From positions 84,918 to 148,917 of the forward strand of contig JAEZWF010000040.1 of NCBI GenBank assembly GCA_023420415.1: DNA of 64,000 nt. Direction: 5' to 3'. Source of the DNA: Actinomycetes bacterium. Lineage in GTDB: Bacteria; Actinomycetota; Actinomycetes; Actinomycetales; Dermatophilaceae. Positions 52,090 to 59,918 of the stretch are shown here, in pieces (position 1 is the first letter of the stretch; every line of letters starts with the position of its first letter). The position numbers were made by a program, and so were the translations under genes. The notes below the pieces were generated by a model. The model saw only the letters and a list, made by a program, of their open reading frames with translations. It was not told the DNA's origin and did not search any database.

Positions 52090-52620
52090 ATGGCCAGCAT
52101 CAACGACCTGCCCGCCGGTCCCTGGACCGTCGACGCCTCGCACAGCGTGATCGGCTTCACCGCCCGTCACCTCATGGTCACCAAGGTCCGCGGCCAGTTC
52201 ACGGACTACACCGCGGATGTCAACGTCGCCGACCCGGCGACCGAGTCCACCGTGAACGTCGTCGTCCAGCTCGCCTCGATCGACACCGGCGCAGCGGACC
52301 GTGACACCCACCTGCGCTCGGCCGACTTCTTCGACACCGAGAACAACCCGACGATGACCTTCACCTCCACGAAGATCACCGACGACTCGATGACCGGTGA
52401 CCTCACGATCAAGGGCGTCACCAAGCCGGTCACCTTCGACCTGGAGTTCAACGGCGTCCAGACCGACCCGTGGGGCGGCCAGCGCGCGGGCTTCGAGGCC
52501 ACCGCGGACGTCAACCGCAAGGACTGGGGCCTGGAGTGGAACGTCGCCCTCGAGGGTGGCGGCGTGCTCGTCTCCGACAAGATCAAGCTCGCGCTCGACG
52601 TGGAGCTCGTCAAGGCCTGA
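52090..52620 (+). CDS. YceI family protein
   Basis: 176 residues, full-length YceI lipocalin-like beta-barrel, which binds polyprenoid or other long lipids. Family stretches HSVIGFTARHLMVTKVRGQF and TFDLEFNGVQTDPWGGQRAGFEA are conserved. It has no signal peptide, unlike the E. coli protein, so it is probably cytoplasmic here. A role with isoprenoid quinones is possible but unproven. Confidence 0.92.
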   Translation: MASINDLPAGPWTVDASHSVIGFTARHLMVTKVRGQFTDYTADVNVADPATESTVNVVVQLASIDTGAADRDTHLRSADFFDTENNPTMTFTSTKITDDSMTGDLTIKGVTKPVTFDLEFNGVQTDPWGGQRAGFEATADVNRKDWGLEWNVALEGGGVLVSDKIKLALDVELVKA

Positions 52621-52637
52621 CCGCCTCAGGCGCTTCC

Positions 52638-52710
52638 CGCAAAACGGGGGTTGCGTGCACGAAACGGGAGCTGCTGAGCCCCGTTTTGTGTCAGCAACCC
52701 CCGTTTTGCG
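52638..52710. repeat. Compound hairpin between convergent yceI and hemB
   Basis: Outer arms CGCAAAACGGGGGTTGC (52638-52654) and its exact complement (52694-52710), 17 bp. Inside is a second stem AAACGGG/CCCGTTT extended by GCT/AGC with a one-base bulge. The outer and inner 5' arms are themselves related (AAACGGG shared). Its position between two gene ends suits a two-way terminator, although it lacks a long T-run. Confidence 0.8.
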
Positions 52711-52712
52711 TG

Positions 52713-53717
52713 TCAGCGCAGGAGCGCGGCCGCCTCGAGGGCGTAGTAGGTCAGGATGACCTGCGCCCCGGCGCGCCGGATGTTCAGCAGCGACTCCATG
52801 ACCGCCCGCTCCCGCTCGATCCAGCCGTTGGCGGCGGCGGCCTCGATCATCGAGTACTCGCCCGAGATCTGGTATGCCGCAACGGGAACCGGCGACATCG
52901 CGGCCGCGGCGGCGACGATGTCGAGGTGCGGCAGGGCCGGCTTGACCATGACCATGTCCGCCCCTTCGGCGATGTCGAGCTCGAGCTCGCGCAGCGCCTC
53001 GGTGCCGTTGGCCGGGTCCTGCTGGTAGGTCGCCCGGTCGCCCTGCAGCGACGACTGCACGGCCTCGCGAAACGGCCCGTAGAGGCCCGAGGTGTACTTC
53101 GCGGAGTACGCGAGGATCACCGTGTCGGTGAAGCCCTCGGCGTCCAGGGCCTCGCGCACATACGCCACCTGGCCGTCCATCATCCCCGACAGCCCCAGCA
53201 CCTGCGCCCCCGCGCGCGCCTGCGCAAGGCCCATCGCGGCATACCGCTCCAGCGTCGCGTCGTTGTCGACCCGGCCGCGCTCGTCGAGGACACCGCAGTG
53301 GCCGTGGTCGGTGAACTCGTCGAGGCACAGGTCGGCCATGACGACGATGTCGTCGCCGACCTCGTCGGCGAGCCGGCGCAGGGCGACGTTGAGTATGCCG
53401 TCGGGGTCGTCGGCGCCCGACCCGCGGCCGTCCTTGTCGACCGGGACGCCGAACACCATGAGCCCGCCGATGCCGGCCGCGACCGCCTCACGGGCGACCT
53501 CGACGAGCGACTCGAGGGTGTGCTGCACGACCCCGGGCATGGCCGAGATCGGCACCGGCGCATCGATTCCTTCGCGCACGAAGACCGGCAGTACGAGCTC
53601 GGCCGGGTGCAGCCGCGTCTCGGCCACCATCCGGCGCAGGGGCACGGACTGGCGCAGCCGCCGGGGCCGGATCACCGGCACCGGCGGCTGCACACCGCTC
53701 GTGGTCTGGTCGCCCAA
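52713..53717 (-). CDS. hemB: Porphobilinogen synthase (delta-aminolevulinate dehydratase)
   Basis: Condenses two aminolevulinates to porphobilinogen, 326-334 residues. The Schiff-base lysines lie in AYSAKYTSGLYGPFREA and MVKPALPHLD. The metal-site region is DLCLDEFTDHGHCGVL, which has the cysteines of the zinc-type site only in part, fitting a Mg-dependent or mixed enzyme. The longest frame begins with TTG (53717) two bases after the hemD stop; a GTG at 53693 is the alternative. Confidence 0.95.
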   Translation of the reverse strand: MGDQTTSGVQPPVPVIRPRRLRQSVPLRRMVAETRLHPAELVLPVFVREGIDAPVPISAMPGVVQHTLESLVEVAREAVAAGIGGLMVFGVPVDKDGRGSGADDPDGILNVALRRLADEVGDDIVVMADLCLDEFTDHGHCGVLDERGRVDNDATLERYAAMGLAQARAGAQVLGLSGMMDGQVAYVREALDAEGFTDTVILAYSAKYTSGLYGPFREAVQSSLQGDRATYQQDPANGTEALRELELDIAEGADMVMVKPALPHLDIVAAAAAMSPVPVAAYQISGEYSMIEAAAANGWIERERAVMESLLNIRRAGAQVILTYYALEAAALLR

Positions 53718-53718
53718 C

Positions 53719-55353
53719 TCAGCGGGCCCGGCGCCGCGAGGACGCCTTCTTCTGCGACGGGCGCACGACCGCCTCGCCGGCCTCCGCCGCGGCGGTGACC
53801 AGGCCCAGGCCGTAGTCGGCCAGGGCGTCGACGAGCGCGTCCGAGGACGCCTCCGGCGCGAGGACGTCGACCCGCAGGCCGTGCTCCTCGGCCGTCTTGG
53901 CGGTGGCCGGGCCGATGCACGCGATCACGGTCGAGGGGTGCGGCTTGCCGGCGATGCCGACGAGGTTGCGCACCGTGCTCGAGGACGTGAAGACGGCCGC
54001 GTCGAACTGGCCGCCCTTGATGGCCTCACGGATCTCCGCGGCCGGCGGGGCCGCACGGACGGTGCGGTATGCCGTCACGTCGTCGACCTCCCAGCCCATC
54101 TCCTCCAGACCCGCGACGAGGGTCTCGGTGGCGATGTCGGCGCGGGGCAGGAAGACGCGGTTGATCGGGTCGAGCACCTCGTCGAACGGCGGCCAGTCGG
54201 CGAGCAGCCCACCGGCGGAGTTCTCGCCCGACGGCACGAGGTCGGGCACGATGCCCCACTCGCGCAGCGCCTCGGCGGTGACGCCACCGACGGCCGCGAT
54301 CTTCAGGCCGGCGAAGGCGCGGGCGTCCAGCCCGAACTCCTCGAACCGCTCGCGAACTGCCTTGACCGCGTTGACCGAGGTGAAGCCGATCCACTCGTAG
54401 CGGCCGGTGACCAAGCCCTTGACCGCGCGCTCCATCTGCTGCGGGGTGCGCGGCGGCTCGACGGAGATCGTCGGCACGACCTCGGCCGTGGCACCGAAGG
54501 ACTCGAGACGGCTGATGGTCGAGCCGGACTGCTCCTTGGTACGGGGCACGAGGACGTTCCAGCCGAACAACGGCTTGGTCTCGAACCACGACAGCTGCTC
54601 GCGCAGCGCCACGGTCGAGCCGACGACCGCCAGGGCCGGGAACTGGACCGTCTTCATGACCTTGGCGACCTCGCCGAGCGTGGTGACACGGGTGGCCTGG
54701 CTGATCGTCGTGCCACGCTCGGTCAGCGCGACCGGGCTGTCAGCGGTGCGGCCGGCGTCCAGCAGGTTGGACAGCGCGGTGCCGAGGTCCTCCGGCGGGC
54801 CGAGCAGCACGACGGTCACCGAGTCGGCGGCCGACGCCGCCCAGTCGACGTGCCGGTCGTTGGCCGAGATCACGTGGACCGCGGGCGACTTGCTCGAGGT
54901 CAGCGGGATGCCGGCGTATGCCGGTACGGCTGAGACCGCGCTGACGCCGGGCACGACGTCGAAGCCGATCGTGGCCTTGTGGCAGGCCAGCGCTTCCTCG
55001 GCGAGGCCGTTGAAGGTGCCGGGGTCGCCGTCCATGAGGCGGACGACGAGCCCGCCGGGGACGGACTTGGCGGCCTTGACGACGAGCTTGGCGCGCATCG
55101 CGTGGGTCAACGGCTGGCCGTGGTCGCCGTGGCTGGCGTCGACGATCTCGACGTCGTTGCGGCAGTAGCGGCGCACGACGTCCTCGCGGGCGACCTGGTC
55201 GATGACGACGACGTCGGCAGCTGCGAGCAGCTCGACCGAGCGGACGGTCATCAACGCGTGGTCGCCCGGGCCGGCGCCGACGAAGGCGACGCGACCGGGC
55301 ACGCGGGTGGCGCGGGTCTTGGTGGTGGGCTGGGTCGAGCGCGTGGGGCTCAC
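53719..55353 (-). CDS. hemD: Fused uroporphyrinogen-III C-methyltransferase / uroporphyrinogen-III synthase
   Basis: 544 residues. The first 265 form a SUMT-like methylase domain (VGAGPGDHALMTVRS and VVPGVSAVSAVPAYAGIPLT). The remainder is a HemD domain (WNVLVPRTKEQSG, GFTSVNAVKAVRERF and AVFTSSSTVRNLVG). The methylase motif usually written RLKGGDP reads RLMDGDP here, a change common in actinobacteria that may weaken the activity. HemD makes uroporphyrinogen III for haem. The GTG at 55353 overlaps the hemC stop (GTGA). Confidence 0.93.
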   Translation of the reverse strand: MSPTRSTQPTTKTRATRVPGRVAFVGAGPGDHALMTVRSVELLAAADVVVIDQVAREDVVRRYCRNDVEIVDASHGDHGQPLTHAMRAKLVVKAAKSVPGGLVVRLMDGDPGTFNGLAEEALACHKATIGFDVVPGVSAVSAVPAYAGIPLTSSKSPAVHVISANDRHVDWAASAADSVTVVLLGPPEDLGTALSNLLDAGRTADSPVALTERGTTISQATRVTTLGEVAKVMKTVQFPALAVVGSTVALREQLSWFETKPLFGWNVLVPRTKEQSGSTISRLESFGATAEVVPTISVEPPRTPQQMERAVKGLVTGRYEWIGFTSVNAVKAVRERFEEFGLDARAFAGLKIAAVGGVTAEALREWGIVPDLVPSGENSAGGLLADWPPFDEVLDPINRVFLPRADIATETLVAGLEEMGWEVDDVTAYRTVRAAPPAAEIREAIKGGQFDAAVFTSSSTVRNLVGIAGKPHPSTVIACIGPATAKTAEEHGLRVDVLAPEASSDALVDALADYGLGLVTAAAEAGEAVVRPSQKKASSRRRAR

Positions 55354-56423
55354 AGGGCACGCTCCGTGCGGTGTTGTTCCGGGCGGGGTTCTTCGGTGGG
55401 GCTGGTGCGGGGGTCGGCGGCGGCGAACGGATCGGCTCCGGTCGCCCCGGCTGGGTCGGGAACCGGAGGTCTGGGGTCGGGTGCTGCGACGTCGGTGCCG
55501 GTGATGTCGGCGGCGCCGTCCCCGAGCAGGACGGCTGCGAGCCGCGCGCCGAGCGACTCGGCGTCGTCGACCGGGCCGACGATCGAACGGCGCAGGTCGA
55601 ATGCCCCGTCCACCGTCCCAGCAAACGCCCGCAGCGACAGCTCGATTCCGTGCTCGCCCTCGACGACCTCGGCCAAGGCGCCGACCGGCGCCGAGCAGCC
55701 GGCCTCCAGGGCGGCCAGGACCGCACGCTCGGCGGTGACGCACGCGCGGGTGTCGGCGTCGTCGAGCTCGGCGAGGAGCTCGCGGGTCGCGAGGTCGTCG
55801 GCGCGGCACTCGACGGCGAGCGCACCCTGGCCCGGGGCAGGGAGGACCTGCAGCGGGTCGAGGGTCTCGGCGACCTCGTCGAGGCGGCCGAGCCGGGACA
55901 GCCCGGCCCGAGCCAGCACCACGGCGTCGAGCGCGCCATCGCGAACCATGGCGATGCGGGTGTCGACGTTGCCGCGAATGTCCTTGAACTCCAAGCCCAT
56001 TCCGAGCGCAGCCAGCTGGGCGACCCGGCGAGGTGACCCGGTGCCGACGACTGCCCCGGCGCCGAGCTCACCGAGGGTGAGCCCGTCACGGGCCACGAGC
56101 ACGTCACGCGGGTCCTCGCGCACGGGGGTGGCGGCGACGACCAGCCCGGGCTCGGGCGCGGTGGGCAGGTCCTTGAGCGAGTGGACGGCGAGGTCGACCT
56201 CACCGTCGAGCAGGGCGCGGCGCAGGGCGGCGGCGAAGACGCCGGTGCCCCCGAGCGAGGACAGCGAGGCGGTCGAGGTGTCGCCCTCGGTGACGACCTC
56301 GACCAGCTCGACCTCGTAGCCGAGCGCACGCAGCCGGTCGGCCACGAGTCCCGACTGGGTGGTGGCGAGGGCGCTGCGGCGGGTGCCGAGCCGCAGGGGC
56401 TGGCGCAGGGAGGGCGCGCTCAC
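55350..56423 (-). CDS. hemC: Hydroxymethylbilane synthase
   Basis: Polymerises four porphobilinogens, 357 residues. The dipyrromethane cofactor is attached to C243 (EAGCSAPVG); substrate-binding HSLKDLPT (81-88) and GTGSPRR (127-133) are intact. From about residue 305 a proline-, glutamate- and arginine-rich tail extends the enzyme. The GTG at 56423 overlaps the hemA stop (GTGA), and a GTATGCCG octamer runs across the junction. Confidence 0.95.
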   Translation of the reverse strand: MSAPSLRQPLRLGTRRSALATTQSGLVADRLRALGYEVELVEVVTEGDTSTASLSSLGGTGVFAAALRRALLDGEVDLAVHSLKDLPTAPEPGLVVAATPVREDPRDVLVARDGLTLGELGAGAVVGTGSPRRVAQLAALGMGLEFKDIRGNVDTRIAMVRDGALDAVVLARAGLSRLGRLDEVAETLDPLQVLPAPGQGALAVECRADDLATRELLAELDDADTRACVTAERAVLAALEAGCSAPVGALAEVVEGEHGIELSLRAFAGTVDGAFDLRRSIVGPVDDAESLGARLAAVLLGDGAADITGTDVAAPDPRPPVPDPAGATGADPFAAADPRTSPTEEPRPEQHRTERAL

Positions 56424-57730
56424 GGCATACCTCCCTGTCGGGGCGGCACGACGGTGCTGGTGGCGGCCTCGCCGGGGCCGAGGTCGAACAGCTCGCGCAA
56501 CGCGCGGGCGTAGTCGTCGCCCTGCCCGCCGACGGCGAGCTCCTTGACCCGCACGGTCGGGCGGTGCAGCAGCTTCTCGACGATGCGGTGGGCTGCGAGC
56601 TGCACCTCGGCGCGGGTGGCCTCGTCGAGGTCGGGCAGCCGCTGGTCGAGGCGCGCGAGCTCGCTCGCGACGACCTCGGCGGCGGCCGAGCGCAGCGCGG
56701 CGACCGTCGGCGCGACCGACTCGGCTGCGCGGGAGGTGAGGTATGCCGCGACCTCACCGATGACGAGGTCGGCCACCTCCTGCACCTGGGCCGAGGCCTG
56801 CCCGGCGGAGAGGTCCTCCCCCAGGACGTCGAGCCCGGCGACCCGGACGCCGGTCAGCGAGGCGACCTCGGGAGCCACGTCCCGCGGCAGCGCCAGGTCG
56901 AGGTAGGACTGCGGGCGGCCGGAACGGGCCACCTGCGCGTCGGCGGCGGTGGGCAGGTCGACGACGAGGCCGGTCGAACCCGTGCACGAGATGACGAGGT
57001 CGGCGTCGGCGAGGGCCGCGTCGAGCTCGCCCAGTGGGCGCGCGACGCCGCCGGTGCGCTCGGCCAGGCGCCGCCCGCGCGAGTGGGTGCGGTTGACGAT
57101 CGTGAGGGTCGCGGCGCCGCGACGGGCCACGGTGGTCGCGGCCAGCGACGACATGCCACCGGCGCCGACGACGAGCACCGACAGCTCGGCCAGCGGCCCC
57201 AGCTCGGCCTCGGCACGAGCCAGCCCGGCCTCCACCAGCGAGACGCTCACGGCGTCGATGCCGGTCTCGGCGTGGGCCCGCTTGCCCACGCGCAGCGCCT
57301 GCTGGAACAACGCGTTGAGCGCCGGGCCCGCCTGGCCACCGCGCTGGGCCTCGCGCAGCGAGGTGCGCATCTGGCCGAGGATCTGGGCCTCGCCGACGGC
57401 CATCGAGTCGAGCCCACAGGCGACCGTGAACGCGTGCGCGACAGCGCGGTCCTCGTAGTGCACGTAGAGGTGCTTGCGCAGCTCGTCGGGGTCGACGCCG
57501 GTCTGGGCCGTCAGCGACTCGACGATCTCGGAGACGGCTCCGTGGAAGGTGAGCGCGTCGGCATACACCTCGGTGCGGTTGCAGGTGGAGACGACGACGC
57601 TCTCGGCGACGTTCTCACCGGCGGTGAGGCGGCTGGCGAGAGCGCCGCGGTGGTCGCCGTCGAGCGACATGGCCTCGAGCAGCGGCAGCGGCGCGGTGTG
57701 GTGGGACAGGCCCAGGACGACGAGGCTCAC
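56420..57730 (-). CDS. hemA: Glutamyl-tRNA reductase
   Basis: First enzyme of C5-pathway haem synthesis, 436 residues. SHHTAP (9-14) is followed by the catalytic C50 in STCNRTEVYA. The NADPH-binding VVGAGGMSSLAA lies near residue 185 and a C-terminal dimerisation domain follows. GTG start overlapping the rex stop (GTGA). Control by Rex through the shared promoter is expected. Confidence 0.95.
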   Translation of the reverse strand: MSLVVLGLSHHTAPLPLLEAMSLDGDHRGALASRLTAGENVAESVVVSTCNRTEVYADALTFHGAVSEIVESLTAQTGVDPDELRKHLYVHYEDRAVAHAFTVACGLDSMAVGEAQILGQMRTSLREAQRGGQAGPALNALFQQALRVGKRAHAETGIDAVSVSLVEAGLARAEAELGPLAELSVLVVGAGGMSSLAATTVARRGAATLTIVNRTHSRGRRLAERTGGVARPLGELDAALADADLVISCTGSTGLVVDLPTAADAQVARSGRPQSYLDLALPRDVAPEVASLTGVRVAGLDVLGEDLSAGQASAQVQEVADLVIGEVAAYLTSRAAESVAPTVAALRSAAAEVVASELARLDQRLPDLDEATRAEVQLAAHRIVEKLLHRPTVRVKELAVGGQGDDYARALRELFDLGPGEAATSTVVPPRQGGMP

Positions 57731-58416
57731 TTGGCGACCCCCTTGGCCACCGGGCCGAGGGCCGCGCTGGCGAGGGCCTTGCGCTGCTCGTGGAAGGCGA
57801 GGATCTGCAGCTCGGTCGACAGGTCGACCTTTCGCACGTCGACCCCGTCGGGCACCACGAGCACGCACGGCGCGAAGTTGAGGATCGAGGAGACACCGGC
57901 GGCGACGAGCTGGTCGCAGACGTCCTGCGCGGAGCCGGCGGGGGTAGCGATGACCCCGATGGCCAGGCCCTCCTCGGCGACCAGCGAGTCGAGGGCGTCC
58001 ATGGCGCGCACCGGCAGGCCCGCGATCTGCTGCCCGTGCAGGGAGGCGTCCTGGTCGAGCAGCGCCACGACGCGAAAACCGCGGGTGGCGAAGCCGCTGT
58101 AGGCCGCGAGCGCGTGGCCCAGGTTTCCCATCCCGACGATGGCCACGGGCCAGTCCTGGGTGAGGCCGAGCTCGCGCGAGATCTGGTAGGCGAGGTGGTC
58201 GACCTCGTAGCCGACACCGCGCACGCCGTAGGAACCGAGGTGCGAGAGGTCCTTGCGGAGCTTGGCGCTGCGCACGCCCGCGGCGGCAGCCAGCTCTTCG
58301 GAGGAGACCGACGTGATCCCGCGCTCGGCGAAGCCGGTGAGTGCCCGCAGGTACTCGGGAAGCCGAGCGACGGTGGCGTCGGGGATGCCCCGACGGGCGC
58401 TCGGGTCGGCGGTCAC
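57727..58416 (-). CDS. rex: Redox-sensing transcriptional repressor Rex
   Basis: 229 residues. N-terminal winged helix (EELAAAAGVRSAKLRKDLSHLGSYG) and a Rossmann domain with GMGNLG (95-100) that binds NADH/NAD+. Rex leaves DNA when NADH is high. The GTG at 58416 has AGGAG ten bases upstream. It heads the rex-hemA-hemC-hemD-hemB operon as in Streptomyces, and a Rex-like site lies about 80 bases upstream. Confidence 0.95.
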   Translation of the reverse strand: MTADPSARRGIPDATVARLPEYLRALTGFAERGITSVSSEELAAAAGVRSAKLRKDLSHLGSYGVRGVGYEVDHLAYQISRELGLTQDWPVAIVGMGNLGHALAAYSGFATRGFRVVALLDQDASLHGQQIAGLPVRAMDALDSLVAEEGLAIGVIATPAGSAQDVCDQLVAAGVSSILNFAPCVLVVPDGVDVRKVDLSTELQILAFHEQRKALASAALGPVAKGVAK

Positions 58417-58492
58417 GGTGCTACGGCTCCTTCTCTACAGCAGGCGGCCCGCACCTGGCTGGAGCGGACGGGAGCCCTTGCAGATTACGCTT

Positions 58493-58510
58493 TTGTGAAC
58501 GGATGCACAA
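58493..58510. promoter_or_regulatory. Rex operator (autoregulatory)
   Basis: TTGTGAACGGATGCACAA matches the actinobacterial Rex consensus TTGTGAA-N4-TTCACAA at 13 of 14 defined positions. It lies 77 bases upstream of the rex start and should let Rex repress its own haem operon until NADH rises. Confidence 0.8.
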
Positions 58511-58576
58511 AGTCACAAGCACCCGTTCGCCGTGGGCGTGAGACGGGTGTGGCGCAGGCCACTGCGGCGGCCTCGG

Positions 58577-58822
58577 TCAGCCGCCGAGCGCGGCCCGGAG
58601 CCGAGCCTCGTCCACGCGCCAGTAGTCGTGCTGGCGGCCGTCCACGAACGTCACCGGGATCTGCTCGGCGTAGAGCTCGGCCAGCTCGGGGTCGTCGAGG
58701 ATCGACTTCTCCTCCCACCCCGCGCCGAGGTCGGCCGCCACCCGCTGGATGACGGCGCGGGCGTCGTCGCACAGGTGGCAGCCCGGCTTGCCGACCAGGG
58801 TGATGCGTGGGGTGGCGGACAC
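58577..58822 (-). CDS. Glutaredoxin-like thioredoxin-fold protein
   Basis: About 81 residues, thioredoxin fold with C15-x2-C18 (KPGCHLCDD) and the cis-proline loop IPVTFVDG. The GTG at 58822 gives the normal length; upstream frame is shadow. This type sits beside rex in Streptomyces too. Redox partner unknown. Confidence 0.85.
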   Translation of the reverse strand: MSATPRITLVGKPGCHLCDDARAVIQRVAADLGAGWEEKSILDDPELAELYAEQIPVTFVDGRQHDYWRVDEARLRAALGG

Positions 58823-58830
58823 GGCTTCAG

Positions 58831-58873
58831 GGTATGCCGCGTGGCGCGCCGGGTGCGCACCACGCGGCATACC
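58831..58873. repeat. Hairpin built from two GTATGCCG octamers
   Basis: Arms GGTATGCCGCGTGG (58831-58844) and its exact complement (58860-58873), extended by GCGC/GCGC after a one-base mismatch; loop CGGGT. The 14-base arm is identical to the centre of the hairpin at 35.8 kb. It is in the gap between the divergent glutaredoxin-like and sigma-factor genes. Confidence 0.85.
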
Positions 58874-59015
58874 GGCACCCCCTCCGCCGCACCGAGGCGA
58901 GTTCCCACCACGGTGATCTCCTGACAAATGGCCTCGCATCGGCGAAACTGTCCCTGGGTCAGGAGGTCATTCCATCCGGTTCAGCATCCGTCGCGACGCC
59001 GCGCACCGAGGCGCG

Positions 59016-59777
59016 GTGCTGCGTCCTGCCCTCGTGCCGGCGGCCGTGGGAGCCGCGGACGCCGCGGGCACCGCGGGCCACGGGATGGGCCGGGCGACCG
59101 CCGACTTCCTCGCGACCCTGCGGGTGGTGCTCAGCGTCGCCGAGGGCGCCGGGTCGATCCAGGGCGGCCCCGGGGGTGGCGGCCCCGCCGCGAGCGCCGG
59201 GTTCGCGCCCGGTGAGGCGCCGCAGGACTTCGAGCGGGTCTCGGCGCTCGTCGAGCTCGCGCAGAAGGGTGACTCCGAGGCGTTCGGCCTGCTCTACGAG
59301 CGCTATGTCGACACCGTCTACCGCTACGTCTACGTGCGGGTCGGCACCAAGCAGCTCGCCGAGGACATCACGTCCGAGACGTTCCTGCGGGCCCTGCGCC
59401 GCGTGGACTCGTTCTCGTGGCAGGGCCGCGACATCGCCGCGTGGTTCATCACCATCGCGCGCAACCTGATCACCGACAACGCCAAGTCGGCGCGGTTCCG
59501 CATGGAGGTCAGCACCGCCGACATGCTCGACGCCGACCCGAGGGTCGAGGCGGCGCCCGAGGGCGAGGTGCTCGAGCGGCTGCGTGACGAGCGGCTGCTC
59601 CAGGCGGTCAAGTCGCTCAAGCCCGAGCAGGCCGAGTGCGTCGTGCTGCGGTTCCTCCAGGGGCTCTCGCTCGCCGAGACGGCCAAGGTGCTCGGCAAGT
59701 CCGAGGGTGCGGTCAAGCAGCTCCAGCTGCGTGCCGTGCGTTCGCTGCACCGGGAGCTCGCTGATGTCGACCTGTGA
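59016..59777 (+). CDS. BldN-like ECF sigma factor with N-terminal extension
   Basis: About 253 residues as drawn. The first 65 residues are glycine- and alanine-rich, like the pro-sequence of Streptomyces BldN. Region 2 (LVELAQKGDSEAFGLLYERYVDTVYRYVYVR ... FLRALRRVDSFSWQGRDIAAW) and region 4 (LKPEQAECVVLRFLQGLSLAETAKVLGKSEGAVKQLQ) are complete. The location near rex and hem genes matches the Streptomyces bldN locus. The start is uncertain: a strong AGGAGG at 58961-58966 has no ATG, GTG or TTG in frame just after it, and the GTG at 59016 has no good ribosome binding site. Confidence 0.85.
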   Translation: MLRPALVPAAVGAADAAGTAGHGMGRATADFLATLRVVLSVAEGAGSIQGGPGGGGPAASAGFAPGEAPQDFERVSALVELAQKGDSEAFGLLYERYVDTVYRYVYVRVGTKQLAEDITSETFLRALRRVDSFSWQGRDIAAWFITIARNLITDNAKSARFRMEVSTADMLDADPRVEAAPEGEVLERLRDERLLQAVKSLKPEQAECVVLRFLQGLSLAETAKVLGKSEGAVKQLQLRAVRSLHRELADVDL

Positions 59778-59918
59778 CGCGTCGTATGCCGCGGACCGCC
59801 CTGCGTGGGGTTCGCGCAAGTTACCCGTCGGTCACGTCGGTGGACGGCGTGACTTCGGCCCGGCGCCGTCGTTCTCCACGGTGACGGACCACGACGTAGC
59901 CGGGGAGGAGGTGTCGGT

